Origin: Spirochaetota bacterium
GTDB lineage: Bacteria; Spirochaetota; Brachyspiria; Brachyspirales; JACRPF01
Length of the DNA stretch: 64,000 nucleotides
Direction of reading: 5' to 3'
Assembly: GCA_016214035.1 (NCBI GenBank)
Contig: JACRPF010000003.1
Span: 1 to 64,000, forward strand
Below, piece after piece: positions 51,397-60,692 of this stretch. Below the pieces are notes generated by a model. That model saw only the letters and a program-made list of their open reading frames with translations, did not search any database and had not been told where the DNA came from. Position 1 is the stretch's first letter, and the number at the start of each line of letters is the position of its first letter. A program made the position numbers and the translations under genes.

Positions 51397-52224
51397 TCAT
51401 TTTTTATTTTTTTTTGCAATGGCAGTATATGACAGCGGGAATGAGATGCTTTTCATGAAACCGGCGATGGCATCGGGCGCGTCTTTTTTACGTTCCGATA
51501 ATGTCACCAAATGACTGCCGATGACGGCGATATCCGCATGCGAAACCAGGTCGCGGACCTGAGTCGCGCTCGCTATGCCGAATCCCACGGCAAGCGGGGT
51601 GTTGGAACGCTTTTTTACGCGCTTCAGGAAGGGCTTAATTCCGTCCGATGAGGTTTTCGCCCCGGTGACGCCGATACGTGCGGTGACATAAATGAACCCC
51701 GTGGCCACTTCGTCGATGGCGGCGAAACGCTCAGGCGAGGTTACTTCGCTCACCACAGGAACCGAACAGATGCCTGCTTTTTTTGCCGCGATATAAAGCC
51801 CTTCGGCGTCGTCGAACGGGAGGTCGGGGACGATGATGCCCGCCGCGCCGCTTGCCGCCGCCTGTTTGCAGAAGGCCTCGATGCCGTACTGGAACGGGAT
51901 GTTCGCGTAGGTGATGAAGAGGAGCGGGATGTCGGTGAGTTCGCGCATGTGTTTCATGAACTCAAAGCATTTTTTAACCGTCATGCCCTGGGCGAGCGAG
52001 CGCTGATTCGCGTTGAGGATCACCGGGCCGTCAGCGATGGGGTCGGAGAACGGTATCTGCAGTTCGATGTAATCGGCGCCGTTGTCCGCCATGGTGCGCA
52101 CGGTGCGCGTGCAGTCCGTCACGGACGGATATCCGATGACCGTATGCGTCATGATGCCAATGGATTTACGCGCATGGATGTGCGCGAGGCGCTCACGTAC
52201 CCTGTCAATACCGCTCAATTTCAT
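51397..52224 (-). CDS. trpA: Tryptophan synthase alpha subunit
   Basis: TrpA splits indole-3-glycerol phosphate to indole, passed to TrpB. The 275 residues show IMTHTVIGYPSVTDCTRTVRTMADNGADYIELQIPFSDPIADGPVI with the catalytic Glu (ELQIPFSDP) and Asp (DPIADGP), GIIVPDLPFDDAEGL and GVTGAKTSSDGIKPFLKRVKKRSNTPLAVGFGIASATQVRDL. The ATG at 52224 is the natural start; longer frames run into trpB, which it overlaps by 20 nt. The end is unusually Lys-rich (KKNKK). Confidence 0.94.
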   Translation of the reverse strand: MKLSGIDRVRERLAHIHARKSIGIMTHTVIGYPSVTDCTRTVRTMADNGADYIELQIPFSDPIADGPVILNANQRSLAQGMTVKKCFEFMKHMRELTDIPLLFITYANIPFQYGIEAFCKQAAASGAAGIIVPDLPFDDAEGLYIAAKKAGICSVPVVSEVTSPERFAAIDEVATGFIYVTARIGVTGAKTSSDGIKPFLKRVKKRSNTPLAVGFGIASATQVRDLVSHADIAVIGSHLVTLSERKKDAPDAIAGFMKSISFPLSYTAIAKKNKK

Positions 52225-53434
52225 CGCGGAGGAACTCCTTCCAGTTTTTATCGCCGAGGGCTTTGGTGAGTATGAAGATGTCCTTGTCGCCGCGTCCGGA
52301 CACATTGATGACAACGAGTTCGTCGGCAAGCGAGCGGGCATGTTTTATGACATAGGCTACCGCATGCGCACTTTCAAGCGCCGGGATGATGCCTTCGGCG
52401 CGTGCGAGCGTTTTCACCGCGTCAAGCGCCTCGTCGTCAGTGGCGAAACGGAAATTGATGCGCTTGACGTCGTGCAGGTGCGCAAGTTCGGGGCCTACAC
52501 CTGCGTAGTCGAGACCGGCGGATATCGAATGTGTTTCGGCTATCTGCCCGTCATCGTCCTGCAGGAAATATGATTTATATGACTGAACGATGCCCACTTT
52601 TCCGCCCTGAAAACGTGCCGCATGCTTTTTATCGATGCCGGTGCCGCCCGCCTCGACACCTATCATCTTCACCTGCTCGTCGCCGAGGAAGGGATGAAAG
52701 AGACCGAGCGAGTTCGAACCGCCGCCGGTGCACGCTACAAGCGTGTCGGGAAGACGTCCCTCTTTTTCCATTATCTGGTCGCGCACTTCGCGGCCGATGA
52801 TGGACTGAAAATCACGTACGATGAGTGGGAACGGATACGGCCCGAGTGCCGAGCCGATGAGATAATGTGTGGTGCGGAACGTCGCGGCCCAATCCTTCAT
52901 CGCCGCGTTCACCGCATCTTTCAGCGTTTTGGTCCCGTCGGTAACAATGGTGACTTTCGCGCCGAGCATCTCCATCCAGAATACGTTGGGGCGCTGACGG
53001 CGATAGTCCGTTTCGCCCATGAATATCTCGCATTGCAGGCCGAGTTTTGCGCAGACGGTTGCCGTTGCAAGACCGTGCTGCCCCGCGCCTGTTTCGGCAA
53101 TTATCCGTGTTTTTCCCAGGTGGCGTGCCAGAAGCGCCTGACCGACCGCATTATTTATCTTATGTGCGCCGGTGTGCGTATGCCCCTCAAGTTTCAGATA
53201 TATCTTAGGTCCTTTGAGCTGGCGGGTGAGATTCTCGGCAAAAAGCAGCGGGGTAGGCCGGCCTACAAAATTTTTGTAGATTTCTTTGAGTTCATGCTTG
53301 AATTTCAGGTCATTTTTAAGTTTTGTATACGCGTTCTCGATCTCATCGAGCGTCGGTATAAGCATTTCCGGGACATATCGTCCGCCGTATACGCCGAAAT
53401 GACGGTTTTTTATATAGTTTTTATCAAATTCCAT
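52205..53434 (-). CDS. trpB: Tryptophan synthase beta subunit
   Basis: TrpB condenses indole and serine on PLP. The 409 residues carry GRPTPLLFAENLT, the PLP Lys in HTGAHKINNAVGQALLA (Lys 92), GAGQHGLATATVCAKLGL, the glycine-rich LVACTGGGSNSLGLFHPF phosphate cup and SAGLDYAGVGPELAHL. Just before the PLP Lys the segment reads E-G-H-T where most TrpB have E-D-L-x; the meaning is unclear. AGGTAGAG precedes ATG 53434. Only trpB and trpA are here; trpE, D, C and F are not in the window. Confidence 0.95.
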   Translation of the reverse strand: MEFDKNYIKNRHFGVYGGRYVPEMLIPTLDEIENAYTKLKNDLKFKHELKEIYKNFVGRPTPLLFAENLTRQLKGPKIYLKLEGHTHTGAHKINNAVGQALLARHLGKTRIIAETGAGQHGLATATVCAKLGLQCEIFMGETDYRRQRPNVFWMEMLGAKVTIVTDGTKTLKDAVNAAMKDWAATFRTTHYLIGSALGPYPFPLIVRDFQSIIGREVRDQIMEKEGRLPDTLVACTGGGSNSLGLFHPFLGDEQVKMIGVEAGGTGIDKKHAARFQGGKVGIVQSYKSYFLQDDDGQIAETHSISAGLDYAGVGPELAHLHDVKRINFRFATDDEALDAVKTLARAEGIIPALESAHAVAYVIKHARSLADELVVINVSGRGDKDIFILTKALGDKNWKEFLRDEIERY

Positions 53435-53452
53435 CGCTCTACCTGTAAATGC

Positions 53453-53480
53453 ATTCTATCATACATCCGGGATATCGCAA
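53453..53480 (-). promoter_or_regulatory. Promoter of trpBA
   Basis: On the minus strand, TTGCGA (53475-53480) and TAGAAT (53453-53458) are spaced by 16 nt, shortly upstream of the trpB ATG. No trp leader peptide or attenuator was seen. Confidence 0.45.
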
Positions 53481-53562
53481 GGCTGATACTTGTTTTATAT
53501 GCAATTATTTATAAATTCATTTTAGCTGTATTTAGGTTACATATTATAGGAAAAGAGAAGTT

Positions 53563-54372
53563 ATGAACCAGCGTGAAGGAAGCAAATCGATTCCGGGTGC
53601 AATGCCGGTGTTATTTATCGGTCATGGCAGTCCGATGAACGCCGTCGAAGACAACAGTTTCGTGCGCGTGTGGAAGGAAACCGCACGTCAGCTGCCGAAA
53701 GTCAAGGCGGTGCTCTGCATATCCGCGCACTGGGAGAGCGAAGGTACGTTTCTTTCCACGGCAAAGCATCCGTCGACGATATATGATTTTTACGGTTTTC
53801 CGGATGAGCTGTATTCGGTGCAGTATCCGGCCCCGGGGAGCATGTGGCTTGCCGATGAAGTGAAGCGGCTGGCAGGGTTTGTCCGGTTTGACGGTGAACG
53901 CGGACTGGACCACGGCTGCTGGGTGGTGATGCGGCGCTTTTTTCCGCAGGCCGATGTTCCTGTTGTGCAGCTCAGTCTTGATGTGACACACTCGCCGCAT
54001 GAGCAGTATGACCTGGCCGCACAGCTCATGCCGCTTCGCGACAAAGGGGTGCTGATACTTTGCAGCGGGAATATGGTTCACAATCTCGGGATGATAGCCG
54101 TACGCGGCGGCGATATCAATGAATCATACGGTTTTCCCTGGGCGTTGGAAGCATCTACGCTCATGAAAAAGCATATCGATGGACGTGACCACAAAGCGCT
54201 CATCGAATACAGAGAACTAGGCCCGGCCGTTCAGATGGCGGTGCCTACTTCAGAACATTATCTGCCGATGCTGTACGCGCTTGCGCTCCGTAAGGACGAC
54301 GAACCGCTTGTGTATTTCAACGATACCGCCATCGCTGGTTCGCTTACGATGACGTCATTCAGGATTGGCTGA
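53563..54372 (+). CDS. Class III extradiol dioxygenase family protein (YgiD/DODA-like)
   Basis: The 269 residues match the 4,5-DOPA-extradiol-dioxygenase-like family. Metal-binding His residues are seen in MPVLFIGHGSPMNAVED, VLCISAHWESEGTFLST and MAVPTSEHYLPMLYAL. YGFPDELYSVQYPAPGS and ERGLDHGCWVVMRRFFPQADVPVVQLSLDVTHSPHEQYDLAAQL are family sequences. E. coli YgiD is active on DOPA in vitro; the natural substrate is unknown in most bacteria. AAGAGAAG lies before the ATG. The gene is convergent with the GDPD gene, 7 nt away. Confidence 0.92.
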   Translation: MNQREGSKSIPGAMPVLFIGHGSPMNAVEDNSFVRVWKETARQLPKVKAVLCISAHWESEGTFLSTAKHPSTIYDFYGFPDELYSVQYPAPGSMWLADEVKRLAGFVRFDGERGLDHGCWVVMRRFFPQADVPVVQLSLDVTHSPHEQYDLAAQLMPLRDKGVLILCSGNMVHNLGMIAVRGGDINESYGFPWALEASTLMKKHIDGRDHKALIEYRELGPAVQMAVPTSEHYLPMLYALALRKDDEPLVYFNDTAIAGSLTMTSFRIG

Positions 54373-54379
54373 CCGGTTT

Positions 54380-55138
54380 TCAGTTGTGCAGTTTCCGTTC
54401 ACGAAGAAAGCGCAGCAGAAAATCCGGGTCGTTCGATGTGATGATGTCGATGTCCAATTCAATGGCGGCAGCAGCGGTTACCGCATCATCAACACACCAT
54501 ACACCGGGGATGATATGCTTTTCACGGAATGATGTTACCAGAGCGGCGTTTGCATCTTTGATATAGATGCCCACATAATCCATGACGGCATACGTGCCGT
54601 TACCGCCTTCAATGAAGTTGCGCAGGCTTTTTGCCGGAAATCCCTGCACCTTGGCGGATGGCCATGTCTTTTTAATCAGGTGAAGTATGCCCGCATCAAA
54701 ACAGGTGAATACCGCACGCGGTTCCATGTGCCGCTGTGCGAGCGCATTCATGATGATTTGTGCCGTGTCGAATGAGTCGTCCTTGATCTCGATATTGAGT
54801 ATGACGTCCGGATAGTTCATCGCAAGATCAAGTGTTTCATCGAGCGACGGGATGCGTATTCCGGCGAATGAAGGGTTCTTTTTTATACCTGCATCGACGG
54901 TGCGGAGTTCGGCGAATGTCCGCGATGAGACCGGGCCGGTACCGGTTGTTGTCCGATCGAGCGTGTGGTCATGCATGATTACCGGCACACCGTCGCTTGA
55001 AAGCATTACATCGAACTCAAGTATGTCAATGCCGATATCAAACGCAGCCTTGAACGACGGCAGCGTATTTTCGGGATATTTCACCGGCCAGCCGCGATGT
55101 CCCATAACAAGAATCTTCCCGGGAGTTTCATTACTCAT
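54380..55138 (-). CDS. Glycerophosphodiester phosphodiesterase
   Basis: This 252-residue GDPD (UgpQ-like, cytoplasmic, no signal peptide) has the catalytic signature GHRGWPVKYPENTLPSFKAAFDIGIDILEFDVMLSSDGVPVIMHDHTLDRTTTG, including His-Arg-Gly, the E-x-D metal pair (EFD) and the second His in MHDHTLDRTT. ILNIEIKD carries a further metal-ligand Glu. It hydrolyses glycerophosphodiesters to glycerol 3-phosphate and an alcohol, recycling phospholipid breakdown products. AAGG precedes the ATG. Confidence 0.94.
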   Translation of the reverse strand: MSNETPGKILVMGHRGWPVKYPENTLPSFKAAFDIGIDILEFDVMLSSDGVPVIMHDHTLDRTTTGTGPVSSRTFAELRTVDAGIKKNPSFAGIRIPSLDETLDLAMNYPDVILNIEIKDDSFDTAQIIMNALAQRHMEPRAVFTCFDAGILHLIKKTWPSAKVQGFPAKSLRNFIEGGNGTYAVMDYVGIYIKDANAALVTSFREKHIIPGVWCVDDAVTAAAAIELDIDIITSNDPDFLLRFLRERKLHN

Positions 55139-55170
55139 ATTTGTTAACCTTATGGTTTACCTGTGGTGAT

Positions 55171-55198
55171 AATATAATACAACCACGCGAATAGTCAA
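55171..55198 (-). promoter_or_regulatory. Promoter of the GDPD gene
   Basis: On the minus strand, TTGACT (55193-55198) and TATATT (55171-55176) are spaced by 16 nt, just upstream of the ATG at 55138. Confidence 0.6.
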
Positions 55199-55303
55199 GC
55201 GGTATATGATTTCTGCATTGTCTGATGTTCAAACATGCCATGAAAAGACATTCGAGTTCCGCCGCGGTATTGCGCGTGGCATATTATCCGGTAATGACTG
55301 CCG

Positions 55304-55864
55304 TCAGGGGATGATGCGGCGGCATAACGTGATGACCGCATCCGGCTTCCAATGCGAGACGAATCTGAATTCATCCGGATTGAACCCCTCTGCGGCTATG
55401 AGCTCCGCTGATGCTCCGCGTTGACGGAACGTGCATGACGACATGTCATAGCAGGCTCCGAGTCCGATTGTTTTTACGAACGATTCCTTGGCCGTCCAGA
55501 AGATCAGCGGTTCGCCGGTGCGTTCTTCGGCAGTGAAAAAAAGCTCCGCGGCTTCACGCGCGGCGTTCACCCGGGCGGTATCTTCAATATCGATGCCCAC
55601 CGCTCCTTCGTTCGATACGGCGAGCACCGCGGCCTTCGATGAATACGATATGCTGACATACCAGTGATGCCCCGGAACGAACGGCCGTCCGTAGTGCGTG
55701 TGTGTGATGGTTACCTGCCGCTCGTCGGCTGCGAACAGCGATGCGAGCGTTCGTCGTATCGGCCGTGCGGCAGCCGCGCGCACATTGTTTCTTCCGATGT
55801 CCGGGAAATTGAAACAGACACAGTATACTCCATCGGCAAGCGGCAGTAGTTCAGCGGTATCCAT
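55304..55864 (-). CDS. Sfp-type 4'-phosphopantetheinyl transferase, partner of the NRPS
   Basis: The 186 residues belong to the Sfp/AcpT superfamily, which loads phosphopantetheine from CoA onto carrier-protein Ser. Motifs: RRTLASLFAADERQVTITHTHYGRPFV, WYVSISYSSKAAVLAVSNEGAVGIDIED (G-x-D-x-E metal site) and FFTAEERTGEPLIFWTAKESFVKTIGLG (W-x-x-K-E-x-x-x-K). The ATG at 55864 starts 2 nt after the NRPS stop, so it is made with the NRPS and very probably activates its carrier domain. An in-frame start 16 codons upstream lies inside the NRPS gene and is not favoured. Confidence 0.9.
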   Translation of the reverse strand: MDTAELLPLADGVYCVCFNFPDIGRNNVRAAAARPIRRTLASLFAADERQVTITHTHYGRPFVPGHHWYVSISYSSKAAVLAVSNEGAVGIDIEDTARVNAAREAAELFFTAEERTGEPLIFWTAKESFVKTIGLGACYDMSSCTFRQRGASAELIAAEGFNPDEFRFVSHWKPDAVITLCRRIIP

Positions 55865-55866
55865 GA

Positions 55867-58800
55867 TCAGCGTTTCTGCGGTGTGACGCGCGAGACCGGT
55901 GAGCCGGTCCACGACGAATTCCGGCAGAGTGTTTCACCTTTCATCACGAGCGACAGATCGCCCACCTTAACGTCGTCCTCTATCTCGGTGTCGTAGAGTA
56001 CGAGTGTGGCGCTTCCCACCGAAACGCGCGATCCGATGTGTATCGCGCCGAGCTTCATGATACGGTCCTCGAAGAGGTGCGTCTGTATGGTACAGTCCTC
56101 GTTGAGCGCCACATCGTGTTCAAGGGTGACAAGATCGAACTCGGTGAAATCCATGGTGTGTATGCATGCCCGCTTGCCGATTTTCATTCCCATGAGTCTG
56201 AAATACCAGGGCAGGAATACCGTGCCCATCAGATGGTTGGCGAAGAACGGATTTGTGAAATTCTCTATGAATCCGGTCATAAGCTCGGTCTTCCATACGA
56301 AGGTGCTCCAGAGCGGATGCTCTCCGGGTTTATATTTGCCCACAATAATACGTTTCATGATTGCAGTCATGAACGCGGCACCGATGCCGAGTGCGGTGTA
56401 GATCAGCGGGAAAAGCAGTATGGTATGCATGAGCGGGATTTCGTCCTCGATGATGATGAAGAATGAGAGCAGCAGCGTGGTGAACAGCACATAGGCGGTT
56501 GACGGCAGTATGACGCGGAAGAATTCTATCGCGAGACGTTTGGCTATGAGCGGCGGCGGCGGCGCATAGGTTGTTTCCTCGGCGAAGAATGCGTCACGGC
56601 GTTCGCGTTTGGGAAGGAATACCGCCGGCGTACCCACCCATGAGGTGCCGTCTTTGACCGTGCTTTCCGGCGGGAGTGTGAGACAGCCGATGAGGCAGTC
56701 GCTGCCGACCGATGTGCCGATGGGGATGAACGCGCTGTTGCCGATGAATGTCCGCGCTCCGATGGCGGTTTTTTTCAGTGTCATCATGCCGTTTTCGACC
56801 TTGGCGGCACCGAGCCCCACGCCGTCGGCGATGAAACTCCGGTCATTAATCGACAGAAGATCCGGCAGGATGAACGATGCGGTGGAAACCTCGGCCCGGC
56901 TGCCGAGTTTGACGCCGAGTGCCCGATACCACGGCAGGAGATACAGCGTTGCATACAGCGAGCCGAGCATGCCGAGACTGATCTCCATGAACTTATCGAA
57001 CAGCCATTTACGCATGCGGAAAAAGCTTTTCAGCGGATAGACGCCCGTCTTCATCCGCCCGACGACGATCCACTTTACCGCGATGATCTGAAGCATCGAC
57101 AGCGATACGAAAATGATTCCCACGAATGGCGCGGACAACAGGTAAAAGTAGTTTTCCGTCGCGTAGTCGATATTGTACATGAACATGACGCCGGGGAATA
57201 TCGGCAGAAGCCCGAGCACCGGCAGAATGAAAAAACTGGCGCTGTAGAAGAAGAGTGCAAACGCTTCGGTGAGAGCGTTCCGGGGCCGGTGATGATGAAC
57301 CGGCTGTACCGGCGTGTGATCTTTACGTGCCGGAGAACCGCGCCAGCGTTCATATGCACCCACCGTCATGCCGGTTGCTATGCAGGTAAGATCTTCTATT
57401 ACGGCATTGTCGCCGATTGAGCTGCCCGCGGCAATGATGGCCCGGATGCCGACGGAAACATTGTTGCCGATGGTCACGCGTCCTATTTTGAGCAGCCCGT
57501 CCTCGATGCTGTGGCAGGAAATGTTCGCCTCGCTGTTGAGTGACGAGTTATCGCCGATGGCAAGTGTATCGAACCCGGCGATGAGGTCGGAATCGATATA
57601 GACGTCCTTGCCCACGCGGACGCCGAGAAGTTTCAGATAGAATCCGATGAGCGGAGTACCGGAGAGAAAATGCAATGGAATGTTCGACAGCATGCCGCGT
57701 ACAAAGAGCCAGCGCAGATAATACAGTCCCCACACCGGATGCTCACCTTCGCGCACGCGTCCGAGTACAATCCACTTGAGTGCTATTCCTGTCACGAGCA
57801 TCGTGGGATATACGAGCGCGAGCGCGGTGACCGCCGCGGCGAGTGATTCTATGTGGCCGTATTCGTAGGCGCGCAGATAACTGTACACCAGGAACGGCGT
57901 TACCCACTGCAGCGAATAAAACGCGAAATTGATGATGACGATGAACACTTGAATAAAACCGCTGGCGATGTACCTCCATCCGGGAACCGGGCGGAATGAA
58001 TCGGCCGGCCGTGCGGATGCAGATGATGCGGTATTTTTCTCCATGGTCCGTTCAAGCAGTTTCGCCATCGATGCTATTGTCGGGTTTTCGTAGAGGTCGC
58101 GCATGGACAGCCCCGGCCAGCGCCCGTCCTTGCGCATGCGGGATACGAACTGTGCCGCGAGAAGCGAATGGCCGCCGAGAGCGGTGAAAAAATCGTCGTG
58201 TTCGGTCATCGTTGGAAGTTTCAGTATGTCGCACCACGCGCGGAATATGGTGTTCTTTACCGGTGTCCCGAGATCTACGTCCTGTGACGATGCGGCAGCC
58301 GGCGGTGTGCGTTCCGGAAAGCCGTTGCGGTTCACCTTGCCGCTGGCGAGTTTCGGCAGCCGGTCAAGTATTTCGATGAATGCCGGCACCATATAGGGCG
58401 GCAGCTTTTTCCGGAGGAGTGTAAGCGTTTTCTGATCGTCGAACGCAGTACCTTTGCGTAATGTGACGAAGGCCGCGAGGAAGCGGCTTTCACCTTCGCC
58501 CTGCGCTACTACGGCGGCTTCAGCGATGCCCGGTACGGCCACGAGTTCAGCTTCTATCTCGCCCAGTTCAATGCGGTATCCGCGTATTTTCACCTGCGTA
58601 TCGATGCGCCCGAGATATTCGATCTCGCCGTTGATGCCGATGCGTGCGCGGTCGCCGGTACGGTAGAGGAGGAGACTTTCATCGCCGGTGACCGATGCAA
58701 GGCGGTTCATAATGAACTTTTCATGCGTGAGCTCATCGCGATTGAGATATCCGTTCGCAACCCCCGCGCCGCCGATGACGAGTTCTCCGTCTCTGCCGCG

Positions 58801-59835
58801 GTCGAGTATTGTGCCGTGCTCGTCCATGATGTATGCGGTGTAATTGGGCAGCGGTGTGCCGATGGTGACGGGGACGTCGGGATGCAGGCGGCTGAGCGTT
58901 GCGACAACGGTTGTCTCTGTGGGGCCGTAGGTGTTGAAGATTCTCCGGCCCATCGTGAACCACGGCTTGAGGAGATGCGGTATGCACGCCTCGCCGCCGA
59001 GAATGAGCAGCCGCACGGTAGGGATATCGCCGTCAAACATCGACAGGAATGACGGGACGCAGGAAAGCACGGTGACTCCGAGCGACGAGAGTACTTCCGG
59101 CATCTGCGGTCCCGACTGCATGATGTCGGGAGTGCCTGCGACGAGCGTGGCTCCCGCCTGAAAACACGTCCATATCTCTTCAACCGATGCGTCGAATGCC
59201 GGCGAGAAACCCTGCAGTACCTTGTCGGAAGCGCTGATGCGGTAGATGCTCTGTTCGGCGTTGATAAGATGATAGGCGTTGGTGTGGCGTATCATCACGC
59301 CTTTCGGCCGGCCGGTTGTTCCGGATGTGTAGATGACATATGCCTCGGCATGGGGCGTGAGCGCGAGCGGGTGCGGTTCCGCGCTGCATGCGTTGATGGC
59401 ATCGTTTGCGCGGTCGATGAACACGGGCCGTATTTCCCTGTGTTTCACGTGTTCCGCGAATGTTTCGGTGGTGACGATGTATTTCGCTCCGCTGTCATGC
59501 GCGATGAATGCAATGCGGTCTGCGGGATATGACGTATCCAGCGGGACATATGACGCGCCTGTTTTTAATATGCCGATGAGCGATGCGTAGAGGCCTATCG
59601 ATCGGGGTATCAGCACACAGACGCGGTCACCGTAGCCGATACCGAGCCCCCGCAGATAATGGGCGAACCGGTTCGCGCTCCGTTCAAGCGCCGCATAGGT
59701 TATTGTTGCGCCGTCGGAGATAACGGCGGTGTTGTCGGGATAGGACTTTACCGAGGATTCGAACAGCTGATGCAGGAGTCCGTCGCCCGGTATCTCCGGG
59801 TGCGGATTTGCTAGGAACGATGCGTCGCTCACCAT
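55867..59835 (-). CDS. Pls/PosA-family membrane NRPS (A-T-TM with three LbH-type C domains)
   Basis: The 1322-residue protein has an adenylation domain at residues 1 to about 510 (A3 YTSGTTGRPKG at 169-179; A4 FDASVEEIW; A5 NTYGPTETT; A10 LASGKVNRNG) and a carrier domain with Ser in GGHSLLAAQFVSRM (about 560). Transmembrane helices and three tandem left-handed-beta-helix-like domains follow (VRVGKDVYIDSDLIAG..., VKLGSRAEVSTASFI..., MKIGKRACIHTMDFT...), each after a helical pair. No classical condensation, epimerase or thioesterase domain is present. This is the layout of epsilon-poly-L-lysine synthetase Pls and PosA/TIGR02353 proteins, in which the C1-C3 domains polymerise the activated amino acid. 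A hand-aligned specificity code reads D-A-E-S-I-G-T-V-V-K; the Glu favours a basic amino acid. AGGA precedes ATG 59835. Confidence 0.9.
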   Translation of the reverse strand: MVSDASFLANPHPEIPGDGLLHQLFESSVKSYPDNTAVISDGATITYAALERSANRFAHYLRGLGIGYGDRVCVLIPRSIGLYASLIGILKTGASYVPLDTSYPADRIAFIAHDSGAKYIVTTETFAEHVKHREIRPVFIDRANDAINACSAEPHPLALTPHAEAYVIYTSGTTGRPKGVMIRHTNAYHLINAEQSIYRISASDKVLQGFSPAFDASVEEIWTCFQAGATLVAGTPDIMQSGPQMPEVLSSLGVTVLSCVPSFLSMFDGDIPTVRLLILGGEACIPHLLKPWFTMGRRIFNTYGPTETTVVATLSRLHPDVPVTIGTPLPNYTAYIMDEHGTILDRGRDGELVIGGAGVANGYLNRDELTHEKFIMNRLASVTGDESLLLYRTGDRARIGINGEIEYLGRIDTQVKIRGYRIELGEIEAELVAVPGIAEAAVVAQGEGESRFLAAFVTLRKGTAFDDQKTLTLLRKKLPPYMVPAFIEILDRLPKLASGKVNRNGFPERTPPAAASSQDVDLGTPVKNTIFRAWCDILKLPTMTEHDDFFTALGGHSLLAAQFVSRMRKDGRWPGLSMRDLYENPTIASMAKLLERTMEKNTASSASARPADSFRPVPGWRYIASGFIQVFIVIINFAFYSLQWVTPFLVYSYLRAYEYGHIESLAAAVTALALVYPTMLVTGIALKWIVLGRVREGEHPVWGLYYLRWLFVRGMLSNIPLHFLSGTPLIGFYLKLLGVRVGKDVYIDSDLIAGFDTLAIGDNSSLNSEANISCHSIEDGLLKIGRVTIGNNVSVGIRAIIAAGSSIGDNAVIEDLTCIATGMTVGAYERWRGSPARKDHTPVQPVHHHRPRNALTEAFALFFYSASFFILPVLGLLPIFPGVMFMYNIDYATENYFYLLSAPFVGIIFVSLSMLQIIAVKWIVVGRMKTGVYPLKSFFRMRKWLFDKFMEISLGMLGSLYATLYLLPWYRALGVKLGSRAEVSTASFILPDLLSINDRSFIADGVGLGAAKVENGMMTLKKTAIGARTFIGNSAFIPIGTSVGSDCLIGCLTLPPESTVKDGTSWVGTPAVFLPKRERRDAFFAEETTYAPPPPLIAKRLAIEFFRVILPSTAYVLFTTLLLSFFIIIEDEIPLMHTILLFPLIYTALGIGAAFMTAIMKRIIVGKYKPGEHPLWSTFVWKTELMTGFIENFTNPFFANHLMGTVFLPWYFRLMGMKIGKRACIHTMDFTEFDLVTLEHDVALNEDCTIQTHLFEDRIMKLGAIHIGSRVSVGSATLVLYDTEIEDDVKVGDLSLVMKGETLCRNSSWTGSPVSRVTPQKR

Positions 59836-59980
59836 GAAGCTTTCCTGGTCCTGCCTTTCCCTATATCGTACTGATTATACGGCATGAAAAAACGTTTTCC
59901 GATGCATTCGACGGGCATGGCGGTGATAAAGTTCCCCGGAATGATGTCTGTCAATTCGAACGCCTTCGCGGCAGCTCCGG

Positions 59981-60664
59981 CTATCGCAGGATAAATACGC
60001 GGAATTTCCCGTTTGCAATCATGAACCCGCAGGGGCTCCAGCCGTCGCGGGCCTTTTTGGTGAGATCGGCCTCAAGTTCATTGATGTTGTTATAGGTGGT
60101 GATGTCGTATTCTTCGATCTCAAGTTTCGGCCATTTCAGGAAAAAGACGGAAACTTCGCCGGTAACTGAATTCCAGTTGAAGCCCATCGGAAGATAATCT
60201 TTCTCGGCGTATTTTTCAAGAAGTGCGTCGAATGCACGCGGGCCTTTGACGTTTTCAAGTTTCCATTCGGTCACTTTCTCGGCGAAGCGTTGATACAGCA
60301 CATAATTCAACCGCTGTCCCCAGGCCATGTCGCCGGGAATCCATCCTTTTTTCAGCTCCGCATCGATTCCCTTAATAGCCTCGTTCGTCGATTTGTACGT
60401 GATGATGCGCCAATCCTTGATTTCCTTATCGGGGTCAACATCGAAGAGGACATAGATACCTTCATATGCGCCTGATTCGATGACCTCGATACCGACGGGC
60501 GAATAGCCTTCTTTCATGAACTCTTCAATATCATTGCGCAGTGTTTTTGAATCGAGCGGATACACTTTAAACGTTGCTGCAATAGCCGGCGTTTGTACCT
60601 GTGCAGTTGCCAGGGATACAGAAAATATCATCGCGGAGAAAATGATTACCAGAGTCCGGAACAT
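59981..60664 (-). CDS. Secreted hypothetical protein with internal repeat
   Basis: The gene encodes 227 residues with signal peptide MFRTLVIIFSAMIFSVSLATA and AGGAGG before ATG 60664. Three related segments follow: LDSKTLRNDIEEFMKEGYSPVGIEVI, STNEAIKGIDAELKKGWIPGDMAWG and NNINELEADLTKKARDGWSPCGFMIANGKFRVFIL. Each has a helix then a K/EGW-x-P turn, so the protein is an internal tandem repeat of a small alpha/beta unit, similar to DUF4177-like proteins (this likeness is tentative). The open frame reaches 60721, but the strong ribosome-binding site sets the start. It has its own promoter. Function unknown. Confidence 0.75.
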   Translation of the reverse strand: MFRTLVIIFSAMIFSVSLATAQVQTPAIAATFKVYPLDSKTLRNDIEEFMKEGYSPVGIEVIESGAYEGIYVLFDVDPDKEIKDWRIITYKSTNEAIKGIDAELKKGWIPGDMAWGQRLNYVLYQRFAEKVTEWKLENVKGPRAFDALLEKYAEKDYLPMGFNWNSVTGEVSVFFLKWPKLEIEEYDITTYNNINELEADLTKKARDGWSPCGFMIANGKFRVFILR

Positions 60665-60692
60665 GTGATGCCTCCTCTTGGCGAATGATAAT

